64,000 bases of DNA from Ailanthus altissimus (lineage: Eukaryota; Streptophyta; Magnoliopsida; Sapindales; Simaroubaceae): contig OX327712.1 in NCBI GenBank assembly GCA_946807835.1, positions 10,372,001 through 10,436,000 of the forward strand, read 5' to 3'. This document shows positions 1 to 12,009 of this stretch, piece after piece. Position 1 is the first letter of the stretch; the number at the start of each line of letters is the position of its first letter. A model generated the notes under the pieces. It made no database searches. It saw nothing but the letters and a program-made list of their open reading frames with translations, and was not told where the DNA came from. A program made the position numbers and the translations under genes.

Positions 1-365
1 TCGTAGGTCAGGTTCTCGTTCAATTCTACTAATTGTTCCCTTAGGATGTGCGAATGATCTGCTATATACTTACGAAGCATGGAAACGTGAAACACATCAT
101 TGATTCTAGCCAAATCTTTAGGTAACCATAGACGATATGCCATATTTTCAACTCTTTTAACTATCTCGTACGGCCTAATATATCGGGGACTCAGCTTTCC
201 TCACTTCCCGAATCTTAGTACTCCTTTCTATGGCGATATTTTCAGAAAGACCTTATCACCGATCTAAAACTCCAAGTCTCTTCTTCTGTTATCTGCATAA
301 CTTTTCTGTCTATCATTAGCTATTTTCAATCTCTGCCTGATAAGTTGAATCTTTTTCGAAGTAAT

Positions 366-1150
366 CTAGACAATATCTGGGCCGATTAGCTTCCTTTCAC
401 CTACCTTATCCCAACAAATTGAAGTTCTGCATTTCCTTCTATACAATGCTTCATATGGTGCCATCCCGATCCTAGTCTGATAGCTATTATTGTAGGCAAA
501 CTTCATTAGTTGTAGATGAGTATTCCAACGCCCCTTAAACTCTATAACACACGCTCTTTGCATATCTTCAAGTGTCTGAATTGTTCGCTCAGACTGACCA
601 TCAGTCTATGGATGAAAGGCTGTACTGAAACTTAATTTTGTGCCTAGAGCTTTCTGTAAGCTGGGCCAAAATTGAGAAGTGAACCATGGATCCCTGTCTG
701 ACACAATGGATACTGAAACTCCATGGAGTCGTATCACTTCATTTACGTACAACTGGGCCAATTTATCTAAAGAATAATGGCTTCTAATGGGTAAGAAATG
801 GGCAGATTTCGTCAGCCTATCAATAATGACCCATATTGCATCATTACCTCTTGGGTTACGCGGAAGTCCTACCACGAAGTCCATCGTTATTGTTTCCCAT
901 TTTCACTCTGGAATCAGAAGGGGTTGCAAGAGCCCTACAGGTTTCTGATGCTCAGCCTTTATTTGCTGGCAAGTTAGGCATCTCGAGACAAATTTAGCTA
1001 TATCTTTCTTCATGCCCTTCCACCAGTAGTGCTCTTTTAGGGTACGGTACATCTTTGTGCTCCCCGGATGTATAGCCTATACAGAAGAATGAGCTTCTTC
1101 CATAATCTCTCTTCTTAACTCATTTACATTCGGAACATATAACCTCCGAC
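366..1150 (-). pseudogene. Integrase domain of Ty3/gypsy element (broken)
   Basis: A Ty3/gypsy integrase, which would insert the element's cDNA into chromosomes. The zinc-binding N-terminal part reads out near 950-1100 (His pair, then C-L-T-C-Q). The catalytic core follows at 606-884, with MDFVVGLP holding the first acidic residue and SIVSDRD the second. The core continues at 366-563 after an in-frame TAG at about 604, where CAG (Gln) is the usual codon; the third acidic residue is in the SERTIQ block just after this stop. Residues typical of the end of integrase (IRPYEIV, WLPKDL) can be read at about 60-190. Because of the stop the domain is not translatable as it stands. Confidence 0.9.
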
Positions 1151-1238
1151 CCAAGGTTACTACACCATCCTCGGTCACTGAAAGATCCTTCTGCTACCTG
1201 GACTCGATTTTACCCTTTAATTTAACTACCTGTGAATC

Positions 1239-1793
1239 TTAAGTCTGTAGTTCTTTGACTCGATCAATTAGTATTGGACGGACGTGAAATGTGGCTAATA
1301 TTGCTCCCGAATCTGACAATTTTAATTTTACACCTAATGACCTCAATTCTATCAACATTGATAGATATGCGACCTTTAAGTGAGCTATTGAACCGACAGG
1401 CTTCCTGCTGAGAGCATCTGCTACCACATTAGCTTTTCCCGAATGGTACTCTAGGGTGCACTTATAATCTTTAATAAGCTTCAACCACTTTCTCTGCCTC
1501 ATATTCAATTCTTTCTGGGTGAATAAGTACTGCAGGCTTTTATGATCCGTAAAGATCTTGCAAGGAACCCCATACAAATAATGCCTCCAAATTCTTAGAG
1601 CAAAAACTATTGCAGCTAATTCTAGGTCATGTGTAGGATAATTCTGTTCATGCTTCTTTAATTGTCTGGAAGCATAGGCTATTACTTTCTCATTCTGCAT
1701 TAGCACACAACCTAAACCTTGCCTGGAAGCATCACAATATATGGTAAATTCATCATTCCCCGACGGAAGTGTAAGCATTGGGGCCGAAATCAA
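1239..1793 (-). pseudogene. RNase H domain of Ty3/gypsy polyprotein
   Basis: An uninterrupted block of about 184 residues that would degrade the RNA strand of the RNA-DNA hybrid during reverse transcription. FTIYCDAS carries the first catalytic Asp, [12 protein letters not shown] the Glu and [11 protein letters not shown] the second Asp. VVADALSRK near the end is the usual last Asp motif. It lies in the main polyprotein frame, directly downstream of RT and upstream of the integrase zinc domain. All catalytic residues are present although the flanking domains are broken. Confidence 0.92.
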
Positions 1794-2063
1794 CCTTCTC
1801 TTTAGCTCTTCGAAACTCTACTGGCATGCTTTCAACCATACAAACTTCTCTTCTTTCCAGGTTAGTTTAGTCAAGAGAGCGGCTATTTTTAAAAATCCCT
1901 CTATAAACTTCCTATAATATCTAGCCAAACCCAAGAAATTACGGACCTCCGTCACGTTCGTGGGATGTCTCCAATTCACTATTGCTTCGATCTTCTGGGG
2001 ATCTACTGCTACCCCTTCTGCAAAAATTACATGCCCAAAAAATACAACTCTATCTAACCAAAA

Positions 2064-2640
2064 CTAACATTTACTAAGTTTGGCGTACAGCCGATGCTCC
2101 CTTGAAGTTTGCAAAACTATCCTCAGATATTCTACATGCTCTTCCTTACTGCTTGAATATATTAGTATATCATCAATAAATACTATCATAAACCGATCTA
2201 AATAGGATCGAAAAACTCTATTCATGAGATCCGTAAAAGCAGTTGGGGCATTAGTCAGTCCAAAAGGCATAATCAAGAATTCATAATGCTCATATCGGGT
2301 CCTAAAGGCCGTCTTAGGAATATCTTCCTCCCGATCTTCAATTGATGATAGCCTGACCTCAGATCTATCTTGGAAAATACTCTAGCTCCTTGTAGCTGAT
2401 CAAACAAATCGTCAATTCTCAGAAGTGGATATTGATTACGCACCATTACTTTATTTAGTTCCCTGTAATCAATGCATAATTTCATACTTTCATCTTTCTT
2501 CTTTACAAATTAAACCGGTGCCCCCCAATGAGAAGTATTCGGTCTAATGAAACCCTTATTCACCAACTCTTCTAGTTGAACCTTCAGTTTTTTCAATTCT
2601 GAAAGAGCCATTCTGTAGGGTGCTTTAGAAATTGGTTGCG
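2064..2640 (-). pseudogene. Reverse transcriptase domain of Ty3/gypsy polyprotein (frameshifted)
   Basis: Reverse transcriptase of the same element. The first block (2273-2485) has CIDYRELNK and [12 protein letters not shown], the fingers and the first catalytic Asp. The second (2064-2276) has MPFGLTNAP and FIDDILIYS, the catalytic Asp pair. The blocks are in different frames, with a shift at about 2290, so no continuous RT can be made. The second block agrees with the frame of gag, protease, RNase H and integrase; the first does not, which means two compensating indels. Thumb/connection residues follow to about 1800. Confidence 0.92.
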
Positions 2641-2660
2641 TTCCAGGAGTTACTTCTATT

Positions 2661-3235
2661 TTAAACTCTATCTAGAGGCAAGCTCGGAAGATCATCTGGG
2701 AATACATCCGGAAACTCTCTAACCATTGGAATATCCTCCAATTTCGTTCCACCGTCTCTTACATCTATGGCATAGACTAAGTACCCCTGACATGACTTCC
2801 AAAGCATCTTTCTTGCCCTCATTACCGATACCATACCGGCTGAAAGTGATTTTTGCACCCCACGAAAAATAACTTCCGTTCCGCCTAGGCTAGATAATTT
2901 GACTTTTTTTCGGAAGTAATCCACTGAGGTCCGATATTTAGACAACCAATCCATTCCTAAAATCACATCAAACTCATTGATAGCCAGCACAATCAAATCC
3001 ACCATAAACTCTTGGCTCTCAATACTGATTTTACTACCTCTATACACCATTTCTGTAACAATGGAGTTTCCTGTAGGAAGAGACACTGCTACTGCATAAT
3101 CTAATAACTAGGGTGCTATACTAGCATTTGCAGCAAACTCCATAGAAATAAAAGAATAGGTCATTCCAGGATTTATCAGTACATAAGCATCTCGATCAAA
3201 AATTGACATCGTACCTGTCACAACTTTTGGGGCCG
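2661..3235 (-). pseudogene. Retroviral-type aspartic protease domain (active-site Asp lost)
   Basis: The protease/linker region of gag-pol. VILGMDWLSKY, a hallmark of plant Ty3/gypsy proteases, is clear within 2661-3086. Upstream, near 3150-3180, the active-site loop reads INPGMTYSF, where the family has Asp-Pro-Gly, so the catalytic Asp is Asn. A stop codon also sits near 3108. The domain is in frame with gag. The enzyme would normally cut the polyprotein; this copy could not. Confidence 0.85.
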
Positions 3236-3290
3236 CATCCGCCTCCTGCTGTGTCACTGTAAATGCCCTAGCCTGGGTATGCGGTCTACC

Positions 3291-3554
3291 TTACGATCCT
3301 CCAGATGATCCTCCTTGATCGGCTCCCCTACTAAGCTGGCTCGAGCCGCTTGGCCTTTTGAATTGGGGACCGCCTCGAATCTGACCTCGGCCGCCACTAG
3401 TTTGTCCCGGAGCTTGTGGTCTATCTTCTGGCTTACTGCTAGCTCCATCATTCGTGCAATCTCTCATGTAGTGGCCCTCTTGACCACACTTATAACAATC
3501 GGTAGTCCCCTTCCTACAATCCCCCCGATGGGCCGTGCCGTATTTATTACACAC
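3291..3554 (-). pseudogene. Gag zinc knuckle (nucleocapsid) segment
   Basis: Carries CYKCGQEGHYMRDC, a CX2CX4HX4C zinc knuckle that binds element RNA, followed by a Gly/Ser/Arg/Gln-rich low-complexity tail. Just before it is a degenerate first knuckle (VCNKYGTAHRGDC) that lacks one Cys. It is in the same frame as the gag block at 3702-4319 but separated from it by a TGA where an Arg codon (CGA) is expected, consistent with C-to-T decay at a CpG. Confidence 0.88.
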
Positions 3555-3701
3555 CGAAAAATTCTTCCAACTCTCTTTAGTGCTTCGAAATTCGGTGGAT
3601 AGTTGCCGAACGGAAGCTTGACTGAATTGAGCTCCTTGGCTTGGTTTTCGACTGTTGGAACATGAAGATCTCTCATTTGTTCGTGTGAATTTACTCGGCC
3701 C

Positions 3702-4319
3702 TCATCGAGAACCACCTGACCAACCTCTTTTCTGGCCCTGTAGTTTCGATTTAGGGATGGCCGCCATGCTTCTTTCAACCCGAGTTGCAGCTTCCACCAA
3801 TGCTCCATACTGAGTGTGGGCTGCCGATACCACGTATGCCCTAATCTGAGGATTGAGACCCACTGTAAACCGGTTAACCTTCTGCTCCTCATTATTGGCT
3901 ATAAAGGGAACGGCACGGAGGAGCTCTGAAAACTTCTTCTCGTACTCTGCCACCGAGAGGGAACCTTGTTCAAGCTTGAAGAACTCTTCTATCTTTGCAT
4001 CTTTATAACTTTTGGGATAGAACTTATTCAGAAATTCCTCTTTAAAAAGTACCCAAGACACCCCATCGACATTCTTCATTTGTAAGGCCTTCCACCAATC
4101 ATTCGCTCCTTCCTTCAGTAGAAATACGGAGTATACCACCATCTGTTCTTCCGTACATCCCATAACCTGAAAATTTTCTTTATTGCTCTCTAACCAGGAT
4201 AGAGCTCTCTCGGGATCTCCAGTACCATTATAAGGCTTAGCACCCAATTTCTTAGCGTGCTCAATGGACACTTCGGTCTCTCTTGGTTGATGGATCGCTG
4301 CTGCTAATATCTGGGCCAT
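3702..4319 (-). pseudogene. Gag capsid domain (retrotrans_gag)
   Basis: About 205 residues of retrotransposon capsid. PYNGTGDPERALSWLE and NDWWKALQM are typical of the family, as is YEKKFSELLRAVPF. The capsid would build the cytoplasmic virus-like particle. The Met at 4319 follows a TAG directly; the frame is open above it to about 4577 with an Arg/Ala/Glu-rich leader, so the real start was probably further up and the TAG is a nonsense mutation. Length is about half of a complete gag because the zinc-knuckle part is cut off by another stop. Confidence 0.88.
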
Positions 4320-4614
4320 CTAAGATATATTCACATTTCCACCCTCTAGCTCAGCAGGTTGAGATAATTCAGGAGGGGTCTGAGGCGTAGAAACATTTAC
4401 CGACTCATTTTTCTGCTCCTCTTTAGGTGCAAGAGCCTCCGCAGCTGCTCTCCTAATACGTAGGCCTCCACAATGATGTATATTTTCTGTAAATTTAGTG
4501 ATGCCAATGATTATCAAATGCAAAGAATTCAACTTACTAAACTTAGAAAAATATGCATGCAATTTCAAGAATCTCATTCTAAAAATGAACTTTTTAACTA
4601 AAACTTCAAAAATT

Positions 4615-4628
4615 GTGCTCTGATACCA
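4615..4628 (-). promoter_or_regulatory. Primer binding site, tRNA-iMet
   Basis: On the minus strand the bases read TGGTATCAGAGCAC, complementary to the 3' end of plant initiator tRNA-Met. It sits 3 nt from the inner end of the 5' LTR, where minus-strand DNA synthesis is primed. It fixes the element's orientation. Confidence 0.92.
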
Positions 4629-4631
4629 CTC

Positions 4632-7395
4632 TGACAGGACCCGCCCCGAGACCCTGTACTGTAGGTCCCAGTGGCCTTACCGGGCACCTCGATGGAAGTT
4701 CCTCAGAATATAACTAGGTAAGTTGAGAAATTTCAGCAAGGCGAACCCCTTTTTAGTTCTTTCTACTATTGAAAAAATCTTGTAATATACATGAAAATGA
4801 CAACTTAATTTAAAAAAATACAGGCAGAGTTTCTCCTGTTTTTCAGAAAATCCATATAAAACCTGCAAAAAAAATTTTACTTCTATTTCAAACACTTCTC
4901 CATACTACCAATGCGAACCTCCAGTCCTTTCCAAATCAAATCCAACACAACTCAATAGTTTCATTTAAATCACAAAATGAGCATACTCATAAAAAGCAAA
5001 AACGATCATCGTAATATCGAAATCTCTTCTTGTTGATTCAAAACATACATACAAATATACATGCCTACAACTATTATGCAAAAAATAAAGGGTGCTATTT
5101 AGCACATTTACATATACAAAAATGATCTTCAGATTTGACCCACTACTTGACAATAGGAGAATCAGCAGCTTGCGTACTGAGACTTGCATCTGGGAAGGGT
5201 TTAGAAAACATAAAACACAAAACGAATAAGTTAAAGGAGCTCAGTGAGTGCAATTAAGATTTTAAATAAATAAACATTATGCATAAATAGCAAATTCTAA
5301 AGTACATGTATAAATCATGCTTCTAAAACTGATGTAAAGCTGTAAAATGGTTTCTAATACCATACACTAATGAAATCTTGCCGAGCAGGTTTTATCTACG
5401 TTTTTTTTTAGAAAACAATATCCAAAATCTATATAACATAATAACTGCCATGTTCATATAAATGCGTAAATGCTATCAGTAAATCAAAAACTAGTAAAGT
5501 CCTCGCTCGACCATTTTCTTTCTAAACTGTACTAATGGTAACCCTAAAGCTCTATACTTACGCAATGACTCAACTAGCACTGCACACGTGAGTAGGTCAC
5601 GGGGCACCTCAACTAGCAGCACCCACAGTGACATCTCAAGACATCTCACTGGCTATCATACATCACATACATATAGCGAGATAATACCCCGTACACATAG
5701 AGCGACTCACATGACTCAACATCCTGACTTTCTAGAGTTAGTGACACACCCCCAAGACCTGGCCATGTGCACGGGATATACCAGCCGAGTTTAATACAAT
5801 CACCACCACTAAAATCTGAGGGTACCAATGGCCTTTAAAACAAATGTAGAAATTGTAAAACTGTTTCTTAAACTGAACATGTAAATGCATATCTATGGAT
5901 ATATATCAAGATAATAATCATGTTTATGCATTGAAAACTCTTAAAACATACGTTTTTATTATGCGAAAACATAATAAACGAAAGATAACAGAAAAAGGCA
6001 GATTTTCACTCACAACCGATCCGCACTCAATTTCGCTCCAGAGTTCTGCTCCCGTTACCGCTCTCGGTTTTCTTCACCTACGCGCCATAAATGACATTTA
6101 GAACCAAATCGAATGTTAGAATCTCATTTAACTACTAAACGCCTTAATCGGTATACAAAGCTCGGATGCATACTACTTCTCGATTTTTATTTACGGAGTT
6201 ATTTAATCTAATCTAGCTTATCACCTAGCGCCCTAAAAATTATTAAACATTTAATAACTTGGTTGGACATAATTGCCTTTCACCTTTCTAAAATAGACAA
6301 TTATGTCCCATTTTTCTCATTTTTAGTTTTTCCATCAACCATATACATTCAACATACATAATGCATCATTTACATACAACAACTCAATCAAAACACCACT
6401 CAAACTCTAAGGTGGCCGAATTTCACCCTATGTTCTAACACATTTCTTTTCTCAATTTCTTGTTCCAATTACATCAAAATCAAGCCAATTTCATTCTAAT
6501 TGCCTAATTACAACCAATTGAAGTCTCTACATTCAAATCACCAAAAACCCTAATTCTTACCTTGTCAATTTCTTCAAATTGATGACTCCTTCAAGCTCCA
6601 CACTAGAATTCAACTCAATCTAAACCGATAATACACACAAGAACATCAATTGAAGCATTATTGAAAGTTCACTTATCAAACTCATAAAACAATGCTTTCC
6701 TTACCTGTTTTTCTTGAATTTCCACTAATGGAGACTTCAATTGAGCTTAGGGATTGGTATGTAACCTTATTTTGGCTTGATTAAGCATGAAACATCATGA
6801 AAAAAACTTGAAAGGTCACTGTAGCAGCACCACCCTTCAAGCTCAAATTTGCTCTCTTTTACTCTAAGTGTTTGCTTTTTGATCACTTGAAAATTCTACA
6901 CACTTCTAACATATATATAATGCTCTCTTAATTGACCATTTTATCCTTCAACTTACTTAAAGTTACTAATTTTCGATTAGTTGAAAACTAATTATGTAAT
7001 TAGTTCATTTGTAACTATCTAGTTAAAATAATCCAAAGAACTAATTAGAATTTTCAACTTGGCAATCCATGGGATTTCTTCTAATTGGTCCATTCTCTAA
7101 TATATGAATTATGTTTCTCAATAAAGGCTTGTTCCATACATCACCCTTAAATGGAAATTGATGTAGTAAATTAGAATTTCCTTTTCCAAGCTAATAGAGA
7201 AAACTTTCAAAAATATTCTAGGGTCGTCCGGCACTCTGATCGAGTGTAAAATTACCAAATTAGGTCTAATATCTCTCACACGCACTATAAAGAATATATT
7301 TCTAATAGGGTTAAAATTGAGTAACCCTGCGGTGTCTTATTTGCTCTATACCAAAATCTAGGCGCCGATACTACTTATAGGGATTGGATATTACA
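4632..7395 (-). repeat. 5' LTR of the Tekay-type element (~2.76 kb)
   Basis: Bounded by TG..CA: in element orientation it starts TGTAATATCCAATCCC (7395) and ends CGGGGCGGGTCCTGTCA (4632), next to the primer site. The GC-rich 3' end and the TGTAATATCC start are typical of plant Tekay LTRs. No long reading frame of interest is present. A TATA-like run lies at about 6910-6922. The partner LTR and the left target-site duplication are outside the window, so the outer boundary is inferred; TGATGTAAT at 7398 is an alternative start. Confidence 0.8.
6908..6922 (-). promoter_or_regulatory. Candidate TATA box in Tekay LTR
   Basis: An ATTATATATATG run on the minus strand about 480 bp inside the LTR, the only strong TATA-like site in its 5' half. 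If used, transcription would run leftward through the rest of the LTR into gag. Inferred from base composition and position only. Confidence 0.3.
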
Positions 7396-7869
7396 TCACT
7401 GACTTAGGCAATTTTCATTTCATCTTTTTAAACGTAATGCTTGGACTAGCACCTCTCTTTTTTGCAGCCTGCCTTTGTCTTTTCTTAGCATTGAAAGGCA
7501 ATTATTTGTACAGTTTAGGATAACTATAAATTGACAAAGGTCAGGGTTAAAATCTAACACCTCCACAGGGTTGCGGATAAGGCCAATAAAAAGGTTGACT
7601 TAAATGCTTAAGAAGTAAAAGACTATGTCGCCAAGGTTAAGTAGGCTGAAGTGAAGGCGGTGATGACAAAGAATCGACTCTCTGAGCTATACAAGATCAA
7701 CAAAATCTTCAAGGTAAATACAGCCAAAGCTGAAGCCACGACAACCATTCTGAGGAAGGATCATGCCGAGTTGGCAAGCTAGGTGGAATAGCTTAGAAAA
7801 AAAGTAGATGAGGCTCGAGCCTTGGAGAACAAGGCAGTTGTGGATCAATGACTGGAAGAGGTCAATGAG

Positions 7870-9186
7870 TGATAACTTAAATTTTAACTCATTCAAGATT
7901 ATCTTCAAATTAACATTTGTTAGATTTTAGGCATTTAATTGAATATCTTTACTTGTTAGTCTTATTTTTTAGTTTGGAAGCTTAGAGGAAGTTTCTAAGA
8001 GGTTGCAGAAAGAATTAGAAAAGTTATGATTTTAGAGTAAAGGTAGGTGAAACAACAAGGTGGTATCCCAATGCCAGATCTTGGTGTCCCAGCGCCATAA
8101 CAAGAAAAATTCTTAAATCAAGTCAAAAACTTGTCATTGCAGCATTAGATTCTAGCATTGTAATGCAAGAAAAGTAAAAATTAGCTTGAATACAGAAAGT
8201 TGGCACTGCAGTGCCAATAATGACTGGAATTTTAGGAAATTGATCTTATTTTTCTAATTTTAAGCGTGAAGCATAAAAACTATAAATAGAGATGTTAAGA
8301 GAGAGTCTTATGAGAAAGAAAACACCTAAAAAATAGTATAAAGAAGAAAATGAGAAGGAGATTGAAGGGTTATCTAAATAGTTTTTTTCTCTTCTCTATA
8401 CTTTTCTTAATTCTTTATGTTTTTTTTATAAAGATGCTGGAACTCTTGTATTTATTTATTTTTATTTCATCATGAACTAAACTTCTTTTCTATAGTTTCA
8501 ATTGGATCTCTATATGTAGTTTAAATTATATTTATCTCTTGATTCATATTATTCAATAATTGAATTATATGTTCTATTTTGTGTTTAATGCTTTTAGATA
8601 CTTGTTCATCATCTAAATTGATTAGGTAACCTAATTGAACTTAGAAAAACTTTAAGCTAAGCATATGATTATTGACTATTATGATGTTTTTATGTAAGAT
8701 AAGAATATACTTATATAACATTTGCAACTATTAAAGAGAACCTAGGCTTAATGAATCCTTTCTTAATTTATTTCACATGGGAATATAATGAGTTGATTAA
8801 AAGGGATATTCCTATTTGACCATCGAAAGAGGCTTGTAGGTAATTTAGGATTCTTGGTTGGCAATTATAATTAAATAATTGATTCAAATAGGGGAATAGA
8901 AATTTAGGCAAAGTGTAACGTAAAGATTGAATCCCTAAGCTTATTGTATTGACGAATTCATAAATTCCATTGCTCTAACTCTGGTTATCTTTTATTTATT
9001 TTTATTTTTATTCTTACTTTTATTTTATTCTACACCTTTTAATTGGTCATTTGGATAAATTGAGAATTGATATAGGTTAGTACTTAGCAAATTATAATAC
9101 ACGGTCTCGTGGGAATAATACTTTACTTATGATTATATTACTTGTTTACGATATGTGCACTTGCGTTTCTAAATCATACATAAATA
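7870..9186 (+). repeat. Solo LTR A, Athila type
   Basis: Starts TGATAACTTAAATTT and ends near CATACATAAATA, a decayed form of the family's GCATCA end. Flanks are ATGAG (7865-7869) and GTGAG (9187-9191), a 4/5 target duplication. Removing the insert and one copy restores a coding frame, which supports the boundaries. A TATA box (TATAAATAGA) is at 8281. The middle part holds GC-rich words, including a perfect 18-bp palindrome. The oldest-looking of the six copies. Confidence 0.7.
8200..8217. repeat. Perfect 18-bp palindrome in LTR A
   Basis: TTGGCACTGCAGTGCCAA equals its own reverse complement. It is one member of the GC-rich palindrome-like words found upstream of the TATA box in every LTR of this family here. 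Confidence 0.9.
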
Positions 9187-9261
9187 GTGAGGGATTCACC
9201 AGATGGGTTGACCTCTTTAAGGAGCAGTATCCTGCCTTCAATGCTCTCTAAACAACCTTCG

Positions 9262-10200
9262 CCTGTTGTATAAAATAAGGAATATATTGTTAGTATATTA
9301 TGTATTTGTCTCTCTTTTGTTTTTTATTGTATGAAAAATGAACAACATGTAATATAATTATAAGGCCTATAATGCCTTTTTTCTTCCTTAATTATTTTTG
9401 TTTCTATAATTGTTGAGCACTATTGTTGGATAAGGACCTATCAAATAACCAATAACAATAAATGATATACAATCGAACAATATTCACTTGACCACAACAA
9501 GTTATATTAACAAAATGAAAAATTGACTAAGTATTGGATTAATATTATTAATCCGACCTCATAGGGGAAGAATCCAATTTAAATAATTGACTACTTAAAT
9601 AACAAGTGTTCTTAACTTATTAAACTTAAGTCATAAGCATAATATAAATAAACTTTAGCAATAATTTGCCTAAGTGTATGAACTATATTACCCTGTGAGC
9701 TTGGATTTGGAAATATCCCATCTTAAGAGCAATATCGACCTTAGGATTGAGAAGACCTTCAAAAGTTTAAATCTTAAAGAGCATTAGCATAACTTTAAGT
9801 CAAATTTCCTAAGTATGTAAATCATTTAACCTATGTTCTGGGAAAAGTGTTCAGGTGAACATTTATTATTAAGTTATAAGTGGGTGATTACCTGACCTCC
9901 ATCCCTGAGGATAAGTCATCTATTCATTGAAGAGTTCGGTTACTTAACCTTATGATTGATGCCCTAATGTTTTCAAAGTTCTAAAGAGAGGAACATTGGT
10001 TATTCTCAAAGTTTTTTAGATTAGGTTATTATACTATCTTATTTGAACAAGCTCTGATTCTTTTTAATGATCAAGCAAATATAACCGAGTAAATGATTAC
10101 ATTGAAGTAGATTTCTAAAACGTTAAATGAATCTATTAGAAATAAGAATATGAGCTTTAGACCATTGCTCAGGGTTCCATCATTACATCTTTAATTCATA
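9262..10200. other. Degenerate AT-rich stretch, no gene seen
   Basis: Between the coiled-coil remnant and the Tat integrase remnant. No frame, terminal repeat or family motif could be read on either strand. It may hold the 3' non-coding part or LTR of the Tat element, but nothing shows this. Confidence 0.4.
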
Positions 10201-11960
10201 CAAAAATGCAAAACAAATTTAAGGAAATAAAAATAAGACGAGTAATTTAGGGATAATAACATTTTAAGAGCTCGACATTCTAAGACTTTTTGAAAATTCA
10301 TCCATCTATATACCTGAGATAATACGTTCTTAGTCTGATTCTTTTGAGAACTTTGTATAGGCCTTCCCACTTTGGACCAAGGACCTTCTAAAGAGGATTT
10401 ATTGTGTTCAATAACACTTTCCTCAAGATGAGGTCACCTTTTTTGTTGATATACTAGTGTCTAAATCCTTGCTTGCTCTATTTTCTACTCAAAAGTGTCT
10501 AAATGTCCTTGTAATAACTTATAATTCTTAAATTCATTGTAGTACAACACTTGATGAGTTGGCATCCTGACCTCGACGGGGATGACTACTTCACACCCAA
10601 AAGCTAATGAGATTGAGGTCAACTAGGTTGTCATTTTGCTCATGGTCTTAATGTGTTTGTTTATGGTCTCAATGGCCCATAACACCTCAAGCAAGTGTTT
10701 TATCCAAGCTCTTTACCACTCAGCCAACTTATTTTTTTAATAACTTCTAATAAGCCTATTCGATGACTCCACCTGCCATTGGACTTTGGTGAGCTAGAGA
10801 GGCGAACAAAAACTATTCAATAGAAATTCTTGAAATTCTCATTATAAAACTGCTTATTGAGGTTAGTCATGATGGCATTTAGGATGCCAAATCGGTAAAC
10901 AAGTTTCCTACAGGAAAAATCCTTGACGTTTTTCTTAGTATCTTGGTTAAGTATTTGCCTTAACCCATTTGGTAAAGTAATCAACAATGACCACTGCATA
11001 TCTTGTTGAACCCTTTCCTCAGGCCGAAGGCCAATTAGGTTGAGCCCTTATTGTATGAAACGTTATATGCTTGACATTACCTTTAGGTTCTTTAGTGGGG
11101 TATATATTATTTTCGGCGTGCCTCTGGCAAGCGTTAGACTTCTTGAAAAGCTTTTTTGTATATTGTTGAGCTAGCTAGGAATGCCCCACCTAAGGGTTTT
11201 GTAGCCTAATGACTCAGCCTCTTGGTGGTTACTTCAGACTCCCTTATAAATCTCTCTTTCAGCACATAATTAGCATCCTCAGACTTAAGACACCTTAAGT
11301 ACGGATTAGAATGTCCTTAGTGGTATAGGACTTCATCGATTAGAGTATACCATGTTGAGGAGTACCTGAGTTGGAGAGCTTTTAGTTTATCCTCGATGAA
11401 CTTCAACGTTCTTTATGTATCTTCTAATGAAGTCCATCTTGCTTGGGCTAGACTCAACTTGGAGACTTTCTTCGCCATCTTCTTAATGTTAGGCTTTGAT
11501 ATAAGCTTTAGTGGTATAGACTGAGGTATTCTGGCATAATTGGTTAAAGCCGTCCATGCTAACATATTTGCCTCGTGATTCTCACTCTAAGGTTGAATCT
11601 TTACTTATTCAAATTGGACCATCAATTATTTTTCCTTCTATAGGTAACCTACAATATTCTTCATTCTAGATATGAAGTCTTTCCTGACTTGGTTGAGCAC
11701 TAATTGAGTTACTTTTGATGAAGACTCTTTTTGCTAAGAGTTCGCAAGAATCTTTAAGTAACTCTGAACCTTAAAAGGCTTCATACTTGGTTTCATTATT
11801 ATATGCCTGGCCGAGCCTGATCATATAATTGAGCTCATCCTCTTTTGGACTAATGAAAATGACCCGTGCTTCATATTCTACTGAGTTGGATACTCTATTT
11901 TTGTAAAACGATGAGGTTAAGGGATTTGAGTTCTCAATTACTTGATCAGCTTAGGGGTCC
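10200..11960 (-). pseudogene. Tat-lineage Ty3/gypsy integrase and RNase H remnants
   Basis: Minus strand. Near 10930-11005 the integrase core reads RYAVVIVDYFTKWVKANT before a stop, and YRFGILNAIMT follows at about 10850-10890; these are the first and second catalytic blocks of Tat/Athila-type integrases. Upstream in element orientation, near 11785-11870, an RNase H fold reads ARVIFISPKEDELNYMIRLG followed by NNETKYEAF, typical of the second (archaeal-type) RNase H that Tat elements carry next to integrase. Stops and frameshifts are dense, so this is an old copy. The matching RT lies at 15.4-17.1 kb, separated by later insertions. Confidence 0.75.
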
Positions 11961-12009
11961 TCGGTGTAAGCTTCCTCTTACTGTCTTACACTATGATATC
12001 CCTATACTT

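Larger units (their letters stand above)
1..4577 (-). mobile_element. Ty3/gypsy chromovirus (Tekay/Del type), decayed gag-pol, truncated by window edge
   Basis: The minus strand carries gag, zinc knuckle, protease, RT, RNase H and integrase in that order, the Ty3/gypsy order. Nearly all blocks share one frame, so this was a single gag-pol polyprotein. The right boundary is a tRNA-iMet primer site and 5' LTR. Visible damage: a TAG just before the Met at 4319, a TGA at 3702-3704, a stop near 3108, frameshifts either side of the first RT block (2273-2485 is in another frame) and a stop near 604 where integrase normally has Gln. The 3' LTR and end of integrase lie beyond position 1. The Tekay/Del assignment rests on the integrase and RNase H wording and on the long LTR; a neighbouring chromovirus clade is possible. 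Confidence 0.93.
7560..9260 (+). pseudogene. Decayed coiled-coil ORF (retrotransposon-associated), split by a solo LTR
   Basis: Plus-strand remnant. From about 7565 to 7869 one frame reads as a Lys/Glu/Ala-rich coiled coil (NRLSELYKINKIFKV, LRKKVDEARALENKA) with several stops. After removal of the solo LTR (7870-9186) and one target copy, the frame continues straight into GFTRWVDLFKEQYPAF at 9192-9239 before ending. The pattern resembles the C-terminal part of coiled-coil proteins found beside plant-mobile-domain and Tat-type retrotransposon genes, but no domain name can be supported. No start is visible because the left side is Tekay LTR. Confidence 0.45.

Noticed and set aside
3315..3602. 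95-codon plus-strand open frame
   Set aside because: Antisense shadow of the gag zinc-knuckle region of the Tekay-type element.
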